64,000 bases of DNA. It comes from GCA-2693325 sp964011675 (GTDB lineage: Bacteria; Latescibacterota; UBA2968; UBA8231). This document shows positions 43,685 to 52,437 of this stretch, piece by piece (positions within the stretch are counted from its first letter, which is position 1; each line of letters opens with the position of its first letter). Position numbers and translations under genes: made by a program. The DNA lies in assembly GCA_964011675.1 (NCBI GenBank), contig CAXGPR010000001.1:1-64000 (forward strand), read 5' to 3'. A model generated the notes under the pieces. The model ran no database searches and had not been told where the DNA came from. It saw only the letters and a list, made by a program, of their open reading frames with translations.

Positions 43685-45400
43685 TCAAAGTATGAAGAAT
43701 ATATAAACTAAACCACCGATAATACTAGCGGAGAGACCGCGTTCCACCATTTTATTATCGGCTTCAATCATCGCGCGCTTTACCGCTTCTCCCCCAAGGA
43801 TATCTGCACTGGCTCCAGGCACTGAGTCTTTCTTGTAAGAGCGTATACGCCGTTCCCAGCGCACCACTTGGTCCCGCTGATCTACAAGGCGAAGAACTAA
43901 ATCGCCATATGCTTCTCTAACCTTACTTTTTTTTAACAGAGGTAAACCTCCTCCAGAAGAGTATACTACGCGCGAGCTGACAAGGCGATATCGTATAACA
44001 GCTGCCTCAGCACCCTTTTCCGGTTCCTGTACTAGCAGCCGATGCCCACGCGCGCGCACAACTTCCCCCAGCACATCTTCTACGATCCAGTTTGCGTCGT
44101 TTTTCACATCGCCTTTTAAATATATGGGCACGTCCCGGTTGATCGGTAACAACCCCATCTGTTCATCAAGAGCGTGCAGGAAAGACGCTGATACCAACTC
44201 TAAATCTGTTGGTACAGCGCGATTTCGCGCTGTCTTTTCTCTTTCTGGCCAAGCTACCATAACCAATAAGTCTCCAGTCAGCGGGATAAAATCTTCCCGT
44301 TCTTGGGGACGCGCGAATGCACGCCAAGTAAATGGACCGGGACGCTGTGGCCTGACGCGCAGGTCAATTTGGACATATTCATTCGGCTCTAGTTGCCCGG
44401 GCTCATCAACCGTTACATACCGCAGACCATCCTGCATTTCGAGGCGTGCACCGGCCTCTTCGTCTACGAGAGCCACGTCAGAAAATGCGGAATTCACTTC
44501 TAACCTCAGCGCATTAACCGGCATACTGCGTGCGCTGTAATTGTGCCAACGAAAAGATACAACCTGCTCTTGACCAACGTCGATTACATCTGCAAGGACT
44601 TCAGCTTCCGGCAAAGGATCGACTCGTAAAGACAGCTTTTCCAGTGGTATAGGAGGCAATTCACCGACTGCTACAAGGGCGCCTACCCGCTGCTCATCAG
44701 CTAAGTTTTCGTCAACTTTGACTTCGATTGTTTCAACGAGCGTATCTCCCACCGTAACAACGCCATTCCACGCAAGGTCTTCAGCCCTACTGGGCTGTAT
44801 CCCCTCGGGCAAAATCCATTGCACTTCGCGCAACAAACGTTCTAAGTCGTCTTCGTGCCCGACTCGCAAAGTCAAACGAGCAAATTCCCCTCTAAACAAC
44901 TGCTGGGGTATTATCGACCAAACAGACTGGGGTCCGGGTTCGACACGCAGCGAGGCCTCGTGTCGATGCGCCACCCCGTCAACTGCCGAAGACTCGATTT
45001 CAACAACAAGTGGAACACTGCGTATAGTCCCAAGTGCGCTTACATTCATGTGGAGTGTATCAACCCGCACACCCGTTAAGGGCGCTTCGCTATAGTCTAT
45101 TTCGACGTGCGTTGAACGAATGCGGGCGTTGCCCAATTCGGAACCCGCGTTGTTTATCTGCAGTTCTGCCTCGGGGTAATTTAAATAAGAGCGCACAATA
45201 GCCTCTCCGTCACCCACAAAATACTGAAAATACAGACTAATTTGCTGCTGAGCCGGAGAGGCAATTGCCTCGTGCGAAAAACGCAAAACAGTCGTCGAGC
45301 GACCTTCTACAACAGCCAACGAACCAGACCATAGCACGGCGCATACAGCTAACACTATTCTCGCTAGAACCGCATCAATTCTTCGCGTACTTCTGTACAT
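43685..45400 (-). CDS. Unknown exported protein with C-terminal membrane helix
   Basis: A 571-residue protein. It has a signal-like N-terminus (ARIVLAVCAVLWSGSLAVVEG), a long beta-rich body with repeated immunoglobulin-like stretches (about 30-390) and a C-terminal domain rich in basic and acidic residues. A short hydrophobic end follows (ASIIGGLVYIFFIL). No known family is recognised. The gene is transcribed from the promoter at 45471-45499. It lies upstream of the MotE-like and coiled-coil genes, so the three may form one envelope unit. Confidence 0.7.
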   Translation of the reverse strand: MYRSTRRIDAVLARIVLAVCAVLWSGSLAVVEGRSTTVLRFSHEAIASPAQQQISLYFQYFVGDGEAIVRSYLNYPEAELQINNAGSELGNARIRSTHVEIDYSEAPLTGVRVDTLHMNVSALGTIRSVPLVVEIESSAVDGVAHRHEASLRVEPGPQSVWSIIPQQLFRGEFARLTLRVGHEDDLERLLREVQWILPEGIQPSRAEDLAWNGVVTVGDTLVETIEVKVDENLADEQRVGALVAVGELPPIPLEKLSLRVDPLPEAEVLADVIDVGQEQVVSFRWHNYSARSMPVNALRLEVNSAFSDVALVDEEAGARLEMQDGLRYVTVDEPGQLEPNEYVQIDLRVRPQRPGPFTWRAFARPQEREDFIPLTGDLLVMVAWPEREKTARNRAVPTDLELVSASFLHALDEQMGLLPINRDVPIYLKGDVKNDANWIVEDVLGEVVRARGHRLLVQEPEKGAEAAVIRYRLVSSRVVYSSGGGLPLLKKSKVREAYGDLVLRLVDQRDQVVRWERRIRSYKKDSVPGASADILGGEAVKRAMIEADNKMVERGLSASIIGGLVYIFFIL

Positions 45401-45470
45401 ATAAACCTAATAAATACAGAGATATAAAGTGGATTTAAATACCAATAAAACGTGAACTTGAGGTGGACAA

Positions 45471-45499
45471 ACACTAACATAAAAGCAGGGTAATGTCAA
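45471..45499 (-). promoter_or_regulatory. Predicted sigma70-type promoter
   Basis: On minus TTGACA (45499-45494) and TAGTGT (45476-45471) are 17 bases apart, and the predicted start is about 65 bases before ATG 45400. Confidence 0.55.
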
Positions 45500-45590
45500 G
45501 CGGTTTAGGGCAGGCCTTGACTTCTAACCTCTAACCTTCGTACGTTTTTAGAAAAGCTATTGTTTTCTCATTTTCGATACTGAAGGCGCC

Positions 45591-46301
45591 GTGCTCGATT
45601 TTTTTTTCTACGTTCTCCTTGTAGGGTGCTTCCTCTTCTTTATTCTGCCCGTTTCGTTATTGCTACACGTAAACCGCCCACAGGTCGGTGCGCCCATCAA
45701 TGCGGAGATATGCTTGGGTCTGTACAGAGCCTGTATGGGCATTGCACTCCAGATACGAGACGGCAAACCGTACGTATGTGTTGTTCTGTTCAACCGCGCA
45801 ATTCCTCATCTCTCTTTGCGCCTATCAACGGAGAAAAAAACGACCCATAGCGCGCCATCCGAAGCAGAGGTACCGACACAGGACCAGTCGATATCTCCCT
45901 CTCATTCCCGTCCGCCATCGGAACCGCTAAAGCCTAAAAATGAACTGAAAGCGATGGATTGGATTCGCATAGGCTTACCACCTACCCTACGTTTTCTGAA
46001 ACGCTTTCCGAAAGTATTTTCTCTTTACTATGTGTTAGTGAGAGGCCATTTTGGACTTGAAGATCCCATGCAGACCGGTACGCTTTATGGCTATCAGCGC
46101 GCCCTGTTGGCCTTGCCATTTAAAAGACTACGCTTAGAATTAGTACCGAACTTTTGTAGCCAAGGCTTCATTGGACAGGCCCGGATCGCCATTGGCATCC
46201 ACGTGGGAACGTTACTTTTAATTGCTTTGGGTTTCGCACTTCACGCGGGTCTGCGCTACGTGCAAACCCGCTACACCTCCAGACCACTTCGCTTCTTCTA
46301 A
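45591..46301 (+). CDS. DUF2953 family membrane protein (YtfI-like)
   Basis: A 236-residue protein with an N-terminal hydrophobic stretch (FFFYVLLVGCFLFFILPVSLLL) and a Pro/Ser-rich linker (about 85-115). The DUF2953 hallmark FGLEDPMQTGTLYGYQRAL follows, then a beta-rich part and a C-terminal helix. Function is unknown. In Bacillus the DUF2953 gene ytfI sits next to ytfJ/gerW, and the same pair occurs here. The start is GTG 45591, with AAGG upstream. The next gene begins 14 bases after the stop. Confidence 0.75.
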   Translation: MLDFFFYVLLVGCFLFFILPVSLLLHVNRPQVGAPINAEICLGLYRACMGIALQIRDGKPYVCVVLFNRAIPHLSLRLSTEKKTTHSAPSEAEVPTQDQSISPSHSRPPSEPLKPKNELKAMDWIRIGLPPTLRFLKRFPKVFSLYYVLVRGHFGLEDPMQTGTLYGYQRALLALPFKRLRLELVPNFCSQGFIGQARIAIGIHVGTLLLIALGFALHAGLRYVQTRYTSRPLRFF

Positions 46302-46315
46302 AAAGGCGGTATGCT

Positions 46316-46702
46316 ATGCCAGCCGTAGAACAACTTATCGAACGCGTAATGGGCGAACTGCATCGCATCGTGCAAACCGAAACCGTTGTCGGAGAACCTG
46401 TGCATGCCGGCGAATTAACTATCATACCCGTTTCAAAGATTTCTTTTGGATTCGCTGCCGGCGGAGGCCAAGACGACAAGGGGCAAAGTGGGACTGGTGG
46501 GGGCGCCAGCGTAGAACCCATTGCATTCTTGGTTGTCGATAAGAGCGGCAAGGTGCAAATAATGACGCTCACTGACAAAGAAATCGGCTGGGGACAGTTG
46601 GCCGAACTCGTACCGGATGCCTTGGGAAAAATCAAGCGATTTGTCGAAAAAAAGAAGGGCGGAAAAGACGAAGAAGAAAGTGAAGAGCCACTTGGAATCT
46701 AA
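46316..46702 (+). CDS. GerW/YtfJ family protein
   Basis: A 128-residue cytoplasmic protein with the GerW pattern: TVVGEPVHAGELTIIPVSKISFGFAAGGG, a Gly-rich loop, then EPIAFLVVDKSGKVQIM. The C-terminus is Lys/Glu-rich. In spore formers the family is a spore protein, but relatives occur widely in non-spore formers with unknown role. It is paired with the DUF2953 gene, as in Firmicutes. The stop overlaps the convergent gene at 46699 by four bases. Confidence 0.85.
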   Translation: MPAVEQLIERVMGELHRIVQTETVVGEPVHAGELTIIPVSKISFGFAAGGGQDDKGQSGTGGGASVEPIAFLVVDKSGKVQIMTLTDKEIGWGQLAELVPDALGKIKRFVEKKKGGKDEEESEEPLGI

Positions 46703-47220
46703 TGATGTTCCCTTTCTGTGGGAAAGATCCGAAACCGCCCGTCCAAAACCAGGTGCGTATACCACCCCACAATACATGCCAACAGATACACGACATGCCC
46801 ACGTATCAATCCTTGTACGTTCTCCCAAGAAAAATCGCCGAGAAAAGCGTGCCTAGCACGCCAATATTCGTACGCAGCGCCGAGCAAAACAGAGACGATC
46901 AGCGGACTGACTTTCCAGTGAGTCCACCCGCGATGATGGTCCAGCAAAGGCAGGAGCGATAGAATCGCCACCAGCGTCGCCAGATCGTATTCCTCGTTCC
47001 ATCCTAAATAAAGCAATAGAGCAAAAACACAGCGAAAAAACCAGCGCTGTGGGACTGAAGCAGTGTCGAGGTCTGGAAAAAGAGAAAAAAAGGTCGTTGT
47101 GGCGAACAGAGCACCCCACGTCGCGTAATCTCCTCGCTCAGCATATGCAAAATGAACTGCTCCTTCGGCCATACCTACGCCTACAAGGGCCCCGCAAATG
47201 AGATGTCCCCGAAAATTCAT
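46699..47220 (-). CDS. DUF457/YdjM-type metal-dependent membrane hydrolase
   Basis: A 173-residue protein with several membrane helices and the family's metal motifs: an N-terminal GHLICGALVG with His, FPDLDT with Asp residues, and DHHRGWTHWKV. A late HLVLDGRF may add a ligand. Homologues such as YdjM are membrane-bound hydrolase-like proteins of unclear substrate. It lies 10 bases upstream of nothing on its own strand except rlmN, which begins upstream of it at 48310. Confidence 0.75.
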   Translation of the reverse strand: MNFRGHLICGALVGVGMAEGAVHFAYAERGDYATWGALFATTTFFSLFPDLDTASVPQRWFFRCVFALLLYLGWNEEYDLATLVAILSLLPLLDHHRGWTHWKVSPLIVSVLLGAAYEYWRARHAFLGDFSWENVQGLIRGHVVYLLACIVGWYTHLVLDGRFRIFPTEREHH

Positions 47221-47230
47221 GGCACCCGCT

Positions 47231-48310
47231 TCAGTGCGCTACCACCGTAGCCTCTTGACTATCAAAAAGCTGCCCACAGGCCGCATCGATGTCGCGACCG
47301 CGGCTCTCTCGCACCGTGAAATCAGCACCCGATTCTTCCAAGACGCGGTAAAAAGCCTTCAGACGAGCCGGAGAAGGTCGCCTGAAATCGCTCTCTGGGC
47401 CTAGCTCATTATAGGGTATGAGGTTGAATTTACAGGGTAGGTCTGCCGTTAACTGAGCGAGTCTAATAGCGTCTTCGTCCGAATCTGTCACTCCATCCAT
47501 TAACACATATTCAAAGGTAACACCATAGCCTCGCAGCTGATGAAACTCACGCGCCACCTCAAGAAGATCGGCAATTTTAAAGCGACGATTAATTGGCATG
47601 AGTTCTTCCCGGACCGAGTCTGTCGTTGCATTGAGCGATATCGCCAAGCCGACGTTAAGCTCTTCGTGCGCGAGTTTACGAATCCCCGGCACATATCCGG
47701 CTGTAGACACGGTAATTCGACGCCCCCCCAGCCCAATGCCCTCACTTTTACGCATAAGATAGAGAGCGCGGACTACCGCATCGTAGTTGAGTAACGGCTC
47801 TCCCATCCCCATCATAACGACGTTGGTCACCCGCTCACCTCGCTCTTTTGCAAAGGCCGAAACCTGAATGAGTTGGTCGATAATCTCTCCAGCGCTTAGG
47901 TTCCGCACTAATCCCATACGGCCCGTCGCGCAAAACTTACAGTCCAATGGACAACCGACCTGCGAAGAAATACACACCGTGCGTCGAGTACCATCGACGA
48001 TAAGGACCGATTCGACTCGCTCGCCAGTCGGCAGTTCGAAAAGGAATTTAACTGCCTGACCGGTCTGCGACTCGCGCCGTGCAGTTGGACGAAGGCGCGT
48101 AATAAATGCGACTCTACCCAACGTTGTGCGAAACGACCTGGAGAGGTTTGTCATCTCCCCAGCCTCAGCTACGCCCTTGTTGTGCACCCAGTCGAAAATT
48201 TGTCGCGCGCGGTAAGAAGGCTCTCCCAACTCGGCGACAAAAGTCTGCATTTCAGCTGGTAGCATCCCCTTTAAATCTGCGCGCGAGGCATCGGCTCTCT
48301 GCATATTCAT
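47231..48310 (-). CDS. rlmN: 23S rRNA / tRNA adenine-C2 methyltransferase RlmN
   Basis: Radical-SAM enzyme that methylates A2503 of 23S rRNA, and certain tRNAs, 359 residues. The cluster-binding CxxxCxxC is in VGCPLDCKFCATG. Other family parts are MMGMGEPLLNY, RRITVSTAGYVPGI, FEYVLMDGVTDSD and FNLIPYNE. The C-terminal Cys near DAACGQL (about residue 348) is the expected methyl-carrier Cys. The length is normal. The DUF457 gene starts 10 bases after its stop. Confidence 0.97.
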   Translation of the reverse strand: MNMQRADASRADLKGMLPAEMQTFVAELGEPSYRARQIFDWVHNKGVAEAGEMTNLSRSFRTTLGRVAFITRLRPTARRESQTGQAVKFLFELPTGERVESVLIVDGTRRTVCISSQVGCPLDCKFCATGRMGLVRNLSAGEIIDQLIQVSAFAKERGERVTNVVMMGMGEPLLNYDAVVRALYLMRKSEGIGLGGRRITVSTAGYVPGIRKLAHEELNVGLAISLNATTDSVREELMPINRRFKIADLLEVAREFHQLRGYGVTFEYVLMDGVTDSDEDAIRLAQLTADLPCKFNLIPYNELGPESDFRRPSPARLKAFYRVLEESGADFTVRESRGRDIDAACGQLFDSQEATVVAH

Positions 48311-48394
48311 GCTGCCCGTTCTAGCCTGGAAATACCTTGACGTAAAATTTACATAGGATTATTATAAATAAATATTTTTGCACGTATTAGGTCA

Positions 48395-49846
48395 ATGCCC
48401 CACATCGCCCATCCCCCCGTGCAATCGCCTAAAAAACAATTGAAAAAGATAGATCCATCTGTCCTGTTTTGGGCCGCACTAGCGCTGGCTGCTGTCGTTA
48501 TGCTCGTGCGCTTGGAGTTGCTGCACACACTTGAAGCAACCACAGGCGAAACGACTATCGTACCTCTGGCCAAGGCGGCCCTTGCCACAAATACGAACCT
48601 CTCTCCCGATTTGGACGAATGGGAAGAGGGAACTTCATCTGACTCCAACGAATCGACTCCAAGGCGCAAAAGAGAAACCGATTGGGAATTTGTTGGCCCT
48701 CGCCCATCGCCTCCCTTAACCTTAGATACACAACCCAATCACCGCGTCATCAGAGACACGCTCCGCTCGGGCGACTCCATATATCTCTCACTCAAGAAGA
48801 ACAACGTGAGCGAGCAACAGATCTCACTGCTCAATTTAGCTCTCCGCGACGTTTTTAACGCGAGCAGTCGCTCGCGCCCGAGAGATACCTATCGGCTAGT
48901 TGTCGACACCAGCGGCGTAGTTCTTAGCTTTACCTATACGCCTGTAAGAGAACCCGAACGACCCGTATTTATCGAACTAGTAAAAGACGAACTCGTCGGA
49001 AAACGCCAAGCCCTACCGTTAGATACGCGGGAATATGCAGCAGAGGTTTTTATTGAAGACAATTTGGCTAATGCCATCAGTGTGCTGGGCGAAAGCGATG
49101 CGCTGACGGACCGCATCACCGACAATATTTTCGGATCTGTAATCGACTTCCGCCTCAACACCCGTAAGGGGGACCGCATTCGAATCTTATTTGAAAAAGA
49201 GTTCCTAAACGATCAGTTTATACGCTACGGGCGCGTCGCCCTGGCAGAATATCAGGGACAAATAGTCCAACAAAACGCTTACCGCTACACTCCCCGAGGA
49301 GGAAGTCCTGGATATTTCGATGGCGAAGGCAACTCTCTAGCCCGCATGTTTCTGCTCTACCCCCTACCTTTCCGGGGCATCAATTCTCATTTTAACCTGC
49401 GCCGTTTCCATCCCGTGCTCAAACGCAACGTGCCTCATCTAGGGACGGATTACGCCGCATCGCATGGAACGCCGGTCTTTGCAACGGCCATCGGCACAGT
49501 TACGCACGCCGGTAACCAAGGTGGATACGGCCTGCTCGTAGAAATTGAGCACGCCAATGGCTACCGCACTCGCTATGCCCATTTGAGTAAGGTTCTCGTT
49601 AAGCGTGGACAGCGCGTCGCCCAACAGCAGACCGTCGGTCGCGTGGGATCAACGGGGCGTTCTACCGGCCCCCATCTGCACTATGAAATTCTCAAGAATG
49701 GCCGTCAAATAAACCCAACTTCGGTCAACCGTGGAGAGCGTGGCAAACCGTTAAAAAAAAAGAATATGACGACTTTCCAGACTCATCGCGATTCGCTGAT
49801 AGACGCGCTAAATTCCCACTTACAGCGCACCACCTCAGCTCCATAA
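48395..49846 (+). CDS. M23-family metallopeptidase, membrane-anchored
   Basis: A 483-residue envelope peptidase anchored by one helix (LFWAALALAAVVMLVRLELL). A Csd3/OapA-like middle region (about 120-310: NHRVIRDTLRSGDSIYLSL, IDFRLNTRKGDRIRILF) precedes the LytM domain. The zinc site is complete: HLGTDYAASHGTP with His and Asp, and GPHLHYEIL with the H-x-H. It would cut peptidoglycan cross-bridges in the periplasm. It is a single gene with no strong operon partner. Confidence 0.92.
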   Translation: MPHIAHPPVQSPKKQLKKIDPSVLFWAALALAAVVMLVRLELLHTLEATTGETTIVPLAKAALATNTNLSPDLDEWEEGTSSDSNESTPRRKRETDWEFVGPRPSPPLTLDTQPNHRVIRDTLRSGDSIYLSLKKNNVSEQQISLLNLALRDVFNASSRSRPRDTYRLVVDTSGVVLSFTYTPVREPERPVFIELVKDELVGKRQALPLDTREYAAEVFIEDNLANAISVLGESDALTDRITDNIFGSVIDFRLNTRKGDRIRILFEKEFLNDQFIRYGRVALAEYQGQIVQQNAYRYTPRGGSPGYFDGEGNSLARMFLLYPLPFRGINSHFNLRRFHPVLKRNVPHLGTDYAASHGTPVFATAIGTVTHAGNQGGYGLLVEIEHANGYRTRYAHLSKVLVKRGQRVAQQQTVGRVGSTGRSTGPHLHYEILKNGRQINPTSVNRGERGKPLKKKNMTTFQTHRDSLIDALNSHLQRTTSAP

Positions 49847-49865
49847 TCTTCATAAATACCATCAC

Positions 49866-49894
49866 TTGACATAGCAGTGTCCTTGTCTTGTATT
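49866..49894 (+). promoter_or_regulatory. Predicted sigma70-type promoter of the Minf_1886-larC operon
   Basis: TTGACA (49866-49871) and TGTATT (49889-49894) are 17 bases apart, with a predicted start near 49901, about 30 bases before the ATG. Confidence 0.6.
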
Positions 49895-49930
49895 GTGCAA
49901 GTAAACCCTACAATCCACATTATTTGAACC

Positions 49931-50338
49931 ATGAAAACAGACTGGGAAATTGCCGTCGAAGATTTAGCCGAACGCGACGGGCGTTATAATAAGGAAGCTT
50001 TCTTCTTTATCTATCGCGCCCTCGATTTTACCGTAAAGAAAATGGGATTGACTGAAGTCGAACGCGAGAAGCGCCACGTTACAGGACGCGACCTGCTTAT
50101 GGGAATCAGCGAGTACGCTTTTGACCAATTTGGTCCCCTAACGCGAGAGGTCTTATCCCACTGGCGCGTGCACCAAACGCGAGACTTCGGAGAAATTGTG
50201 TTCGCTCTCGTCGAGGGCGATTTAATGGGAAAGACTGAACGCGACTCGATAGAAGACTTTATAGACGTTTACAACTTTGGTGAAGAATTCGATTGGAAAA
50301 AGCGCCGTGCGGCACAGCAGTCAGCAAAAAAATCATGA
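49931..50338 (+). CDS. Minf_1886 family protein, function unknown
   Basis: A 135-residue cytoplasmic protein of a small conserved family. The recognisable run is RYNKEAFFFIYRALDFTVKK, HVTGRDLLMGISEYAFDQFG, and VHQTRDFGEIVFALVEGDLM, followed by an acidic DFIDVYNF segment. No catalytic residues can be named. There is no clear ribosome site; the predicted promoter lies close upstream. Its stop overlaps the larC ATG (ATGA), so the two are likely translationally coupled. Confidence 0.75.
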   Translation: MKTDWEIAVEDLAERDGRYNKEAFFFIYRALDFTVKKMGLTEVEREKRHVTGRDLLMGISEYAFDQFGPLTREVLSHWRVHQTRDFGEIVFALVEGDLMGKTERDSIEDFIDVYNFGEEFDWKKRRAAQQSAKKS

Positions 50339-51597
50339 AAATAGCCTATTTTGATTGCTTCTCTGGTATTAGCGGAGATATGGTTTTAGGTGCACTCGTC
50401 GACGCCGGGCTCTGCTTAGAAACACTGATAGAAGAACTGGACAAACTAGAGGTGCCGGGACTAACCCTCACCCAGGAGCGTACTGTTCGTCAGGCCATTG
50501 CCGGAACGCATGTGAAAGTTCACTTGGGTGGATCTTACGTAGAGGCAGAAAACGAACATCACTTTGTGCCCATTGCTCCGCATGAACAGCCTAGTGGAGC
50601 ACTACTCCGTCCCCCTCAAGCAGCATACAACCAGCACGAACACCACCGGTTGGAAGACATACTGTCAATTATTGAAAAAAGCCGGTTGGATGAGAATGTG
50701 CGCACGCAGTCCATTGCGATTTTCCATCGACTAGCACAAGCCGAAGCAGAGGTTCACGGCGTTCCAGTTGATCAGGTTCATCTTCACGAGGTCGGCGCAC
50801 TCGACGCAGTTGTCGACATCGTTGGCTGCGTCGCCGGACTACGCCTTTTAGGCGTTGAAAAAATCTATGCCTCACCCCTACATTTCGGCACGGGATTCGT
50901 TCGCTGCGCCCACGGTCGCTATCCAATTCCCGTACCCGGTGTTCTCGCCCTGTGCCGCGACGTGCCAAGCGTCCAAACCGATATTAGATCCGAGTTAGTG
51001 ACGCCAACTGGAGCGGCTCTCATCACCACCCTAACCAGCCAGTTTGGCCCCGCACCAAGCTTTGTGCAAACAGCCGTCGGCTATGGTGCCGGATCTCGCA
51101 ACCTCGAACAAATACCCAACGTGCTCCGCGTCCGCTTAGGTGAACAAGAGCAGCCCACCCAGCGAGAAACACTCTATCAAATAGAAGCCAATATCGACGA
51201 TATGAATCCAGAGGTATTTGGATACCTCTTTGAGCGATTATTCGAACTCGGAGCACGCGATGTCTATGTGACCCCCATCACAATGAAGAAGAGTCGGCCA
51301 GCTCATCTGTTGGGTATTTTAGCAGACCGAGATCGCAGTGAGCAGATAATTGAGGCAATTCTTGTAGAGACGACTACGTTGGGCGTTCGTTACCACTCCG
51401 TTGAACGCCGCGTTTTACAACGAACTATTCGTCAGGTTGAAACAGAATATGGTCCCATCGGTGTCAAAGTGGGGCTTGTGAATAATGCTCAACGTATAGC
51501 GCCAGAGTACGAAGACTGCGTCCGCCTAGCCCGGCATCACGACGTGCCCTTACTCACTATCTACCAGGCGGCAAGCCGTGCCGCTAGCGAGGAATAA
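50335..51597 (+). CDS. larC: Nickel insertion protein LarC
   Basis: The enzyme inserts nickel into the pincer nucleotide cofactor of lactate racemase-type enzymes. The 420-residue frame is intact in one piece, unlike Lactobacillus larC, where the two parts are joined by frameshifting. Signatures are AYFDCFSGISGDM at the N-terminus, VHLHEVGALDAVVDIVG (about residue 145) and ANIDDMNPEVFGYL in the C-terminal part. No larA, larB or larE gene is in the window. ATG 50335 overlaps the stop of the Minf_1886 gene; the frame upstream to 50293 is not LarC-like. Confidence 0.95.
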   Translation: MKIAYFDCFSGISGDMVLGALVDAGLCLETLIEELDKLEVPGLTLTQERTVRQAIAGTHVKVHLGGSYVEAENEHHFVPIAPHEQPSGALLRPPQAAYNQHEHHRLEDILSIIEKSRLDENVRTQSIAIFHRLAQAEAEVHGVPVDQVHLHEVGALDAVVDIVGCVAGLRLLGVEKIYASPLHFGTGFVRCAHGRYPIPVPGVLALCRDVPSVQTDIRSELVTPTGAALITTLTSQFGPAPSFVQTAVGYGAGSRNLEQIPNVLRVRLGEQEQPTQRETLYQIEANIDDMNPEVFGYLFERLFELGARDVYVTPITMKKSRPAHLLGILADRDRSEQIIEAILVETTTLGVRYHSVERRVLQRTIRQVETEYGPIGVKVGLVNNAQRIAPEYEDCVRLARHHDVPLLTIYQAASRAASEE

Positions 51598-51601
51598 TCT
51601 G

Positions 51602-52345
51602 ATGGGTCCACTATTTTCCCTATCACTCGTCTCTGCCCTTCTATACGCAGTCTGTCCGGCTGACGCATCCGACCTCGATGAGTTTGACAACCTGCGCCAG
51701 CTCGAATCTCTTGATGGCGTTCAACGCATTGTCTACGGCGATGCCAATGGACGCGTCCACGTCTTGGAAGGCGATGGCACTCGCTTTGCGGAAGTTTGGG
51801 TCAGTGAATATCTGGAGGGAGCCGTCGCCGGCGTATTTGTTACAGATGTCAACGACGATGAACTGCAGGAAGTCGTAGTCTTTACCGATCGAGGACGCAT
51901 TTATTACATCGACTCTCGCGACTACCGGACCATATGGAGCAATGCCCCAGGAGAATATGAACACATCACCTGCCAAGGCATCTATAATACGGATGACGAC
52001 CCGCAGCCCGAACTGCTGTTCTGCGCCGACGGATATCTCATCGTGTACGATGGACGTGACCAATATGAGCAGTGGCGCAGCGACCAGAGTAACCTCACCG
52101 CGCGTCAGCTGCTTATCGGTGACGTCGACGGCGACGGAGAGAAAGAAATCGTGCTCAACGACGGCTACGTATTCGACGCGCGTTTTTTTGACCTCGAATG
52201 GCAATCACCCGAGCCCTTTGGCGAACGACTCGGCCTGCTCGATATGGACGAAGACGGCATCCTCGAGCTTATTGGTGAGTTTCAAGGACGCTATCTTCGT
52301 GTATTTGACGTCGACTTACGACGCGAAAAATCTCTGGCGCGCTAA
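51602..52345 (+). CDS. Exported FG-GAP/VCBS-like repeat protein
   Basis: A 247-residue protein with a signal peptide (PLFSLSLVSALLYAVCPADA). Blades with calcium-type loops follow: VTDVNDDELQEVVVF, NTDDDPQPELLF, IGDVDGDGEKEIVLND and LLDMDEDGILELIGE. It looks like part of a beta-propeller with about four or five blades. Function is unknown. ATG 51602 follows GAGGAATAATCTG five bases after the larC stop, so it may belong to that operon. Confidence 0.75.
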   Translation: MGPLFSLSLVSALLYAVCPADASDLDEFDNLRQLESLDGVQRIVYGDANGRVHVLEGDGTRFAEVWVSEYLEGAVAGVFVTDVNDDELQEVVVFTDRGRIYYIDSRDYRTIWSNAPGEYEHITCQGIYNTDDDPQPELLFCADGYLIVYDGRDQYEQWRSDQSNLTARQLLIGDVDGDGEKEIVLNDGYVFDARFFDLEWQSPEPFGERLGLLDMDEDGILELIGEFQGRYLRVFDVDLRREKSLAR

Positions 52346-52437
52346 ACACGGTTTCTATTGACACTCGCGTAATGGCTCGCGAATATTTGTACGCACGACA
52401 ATGACGATCAAAAATCACTTAGACGAGGAGTTCCTAT

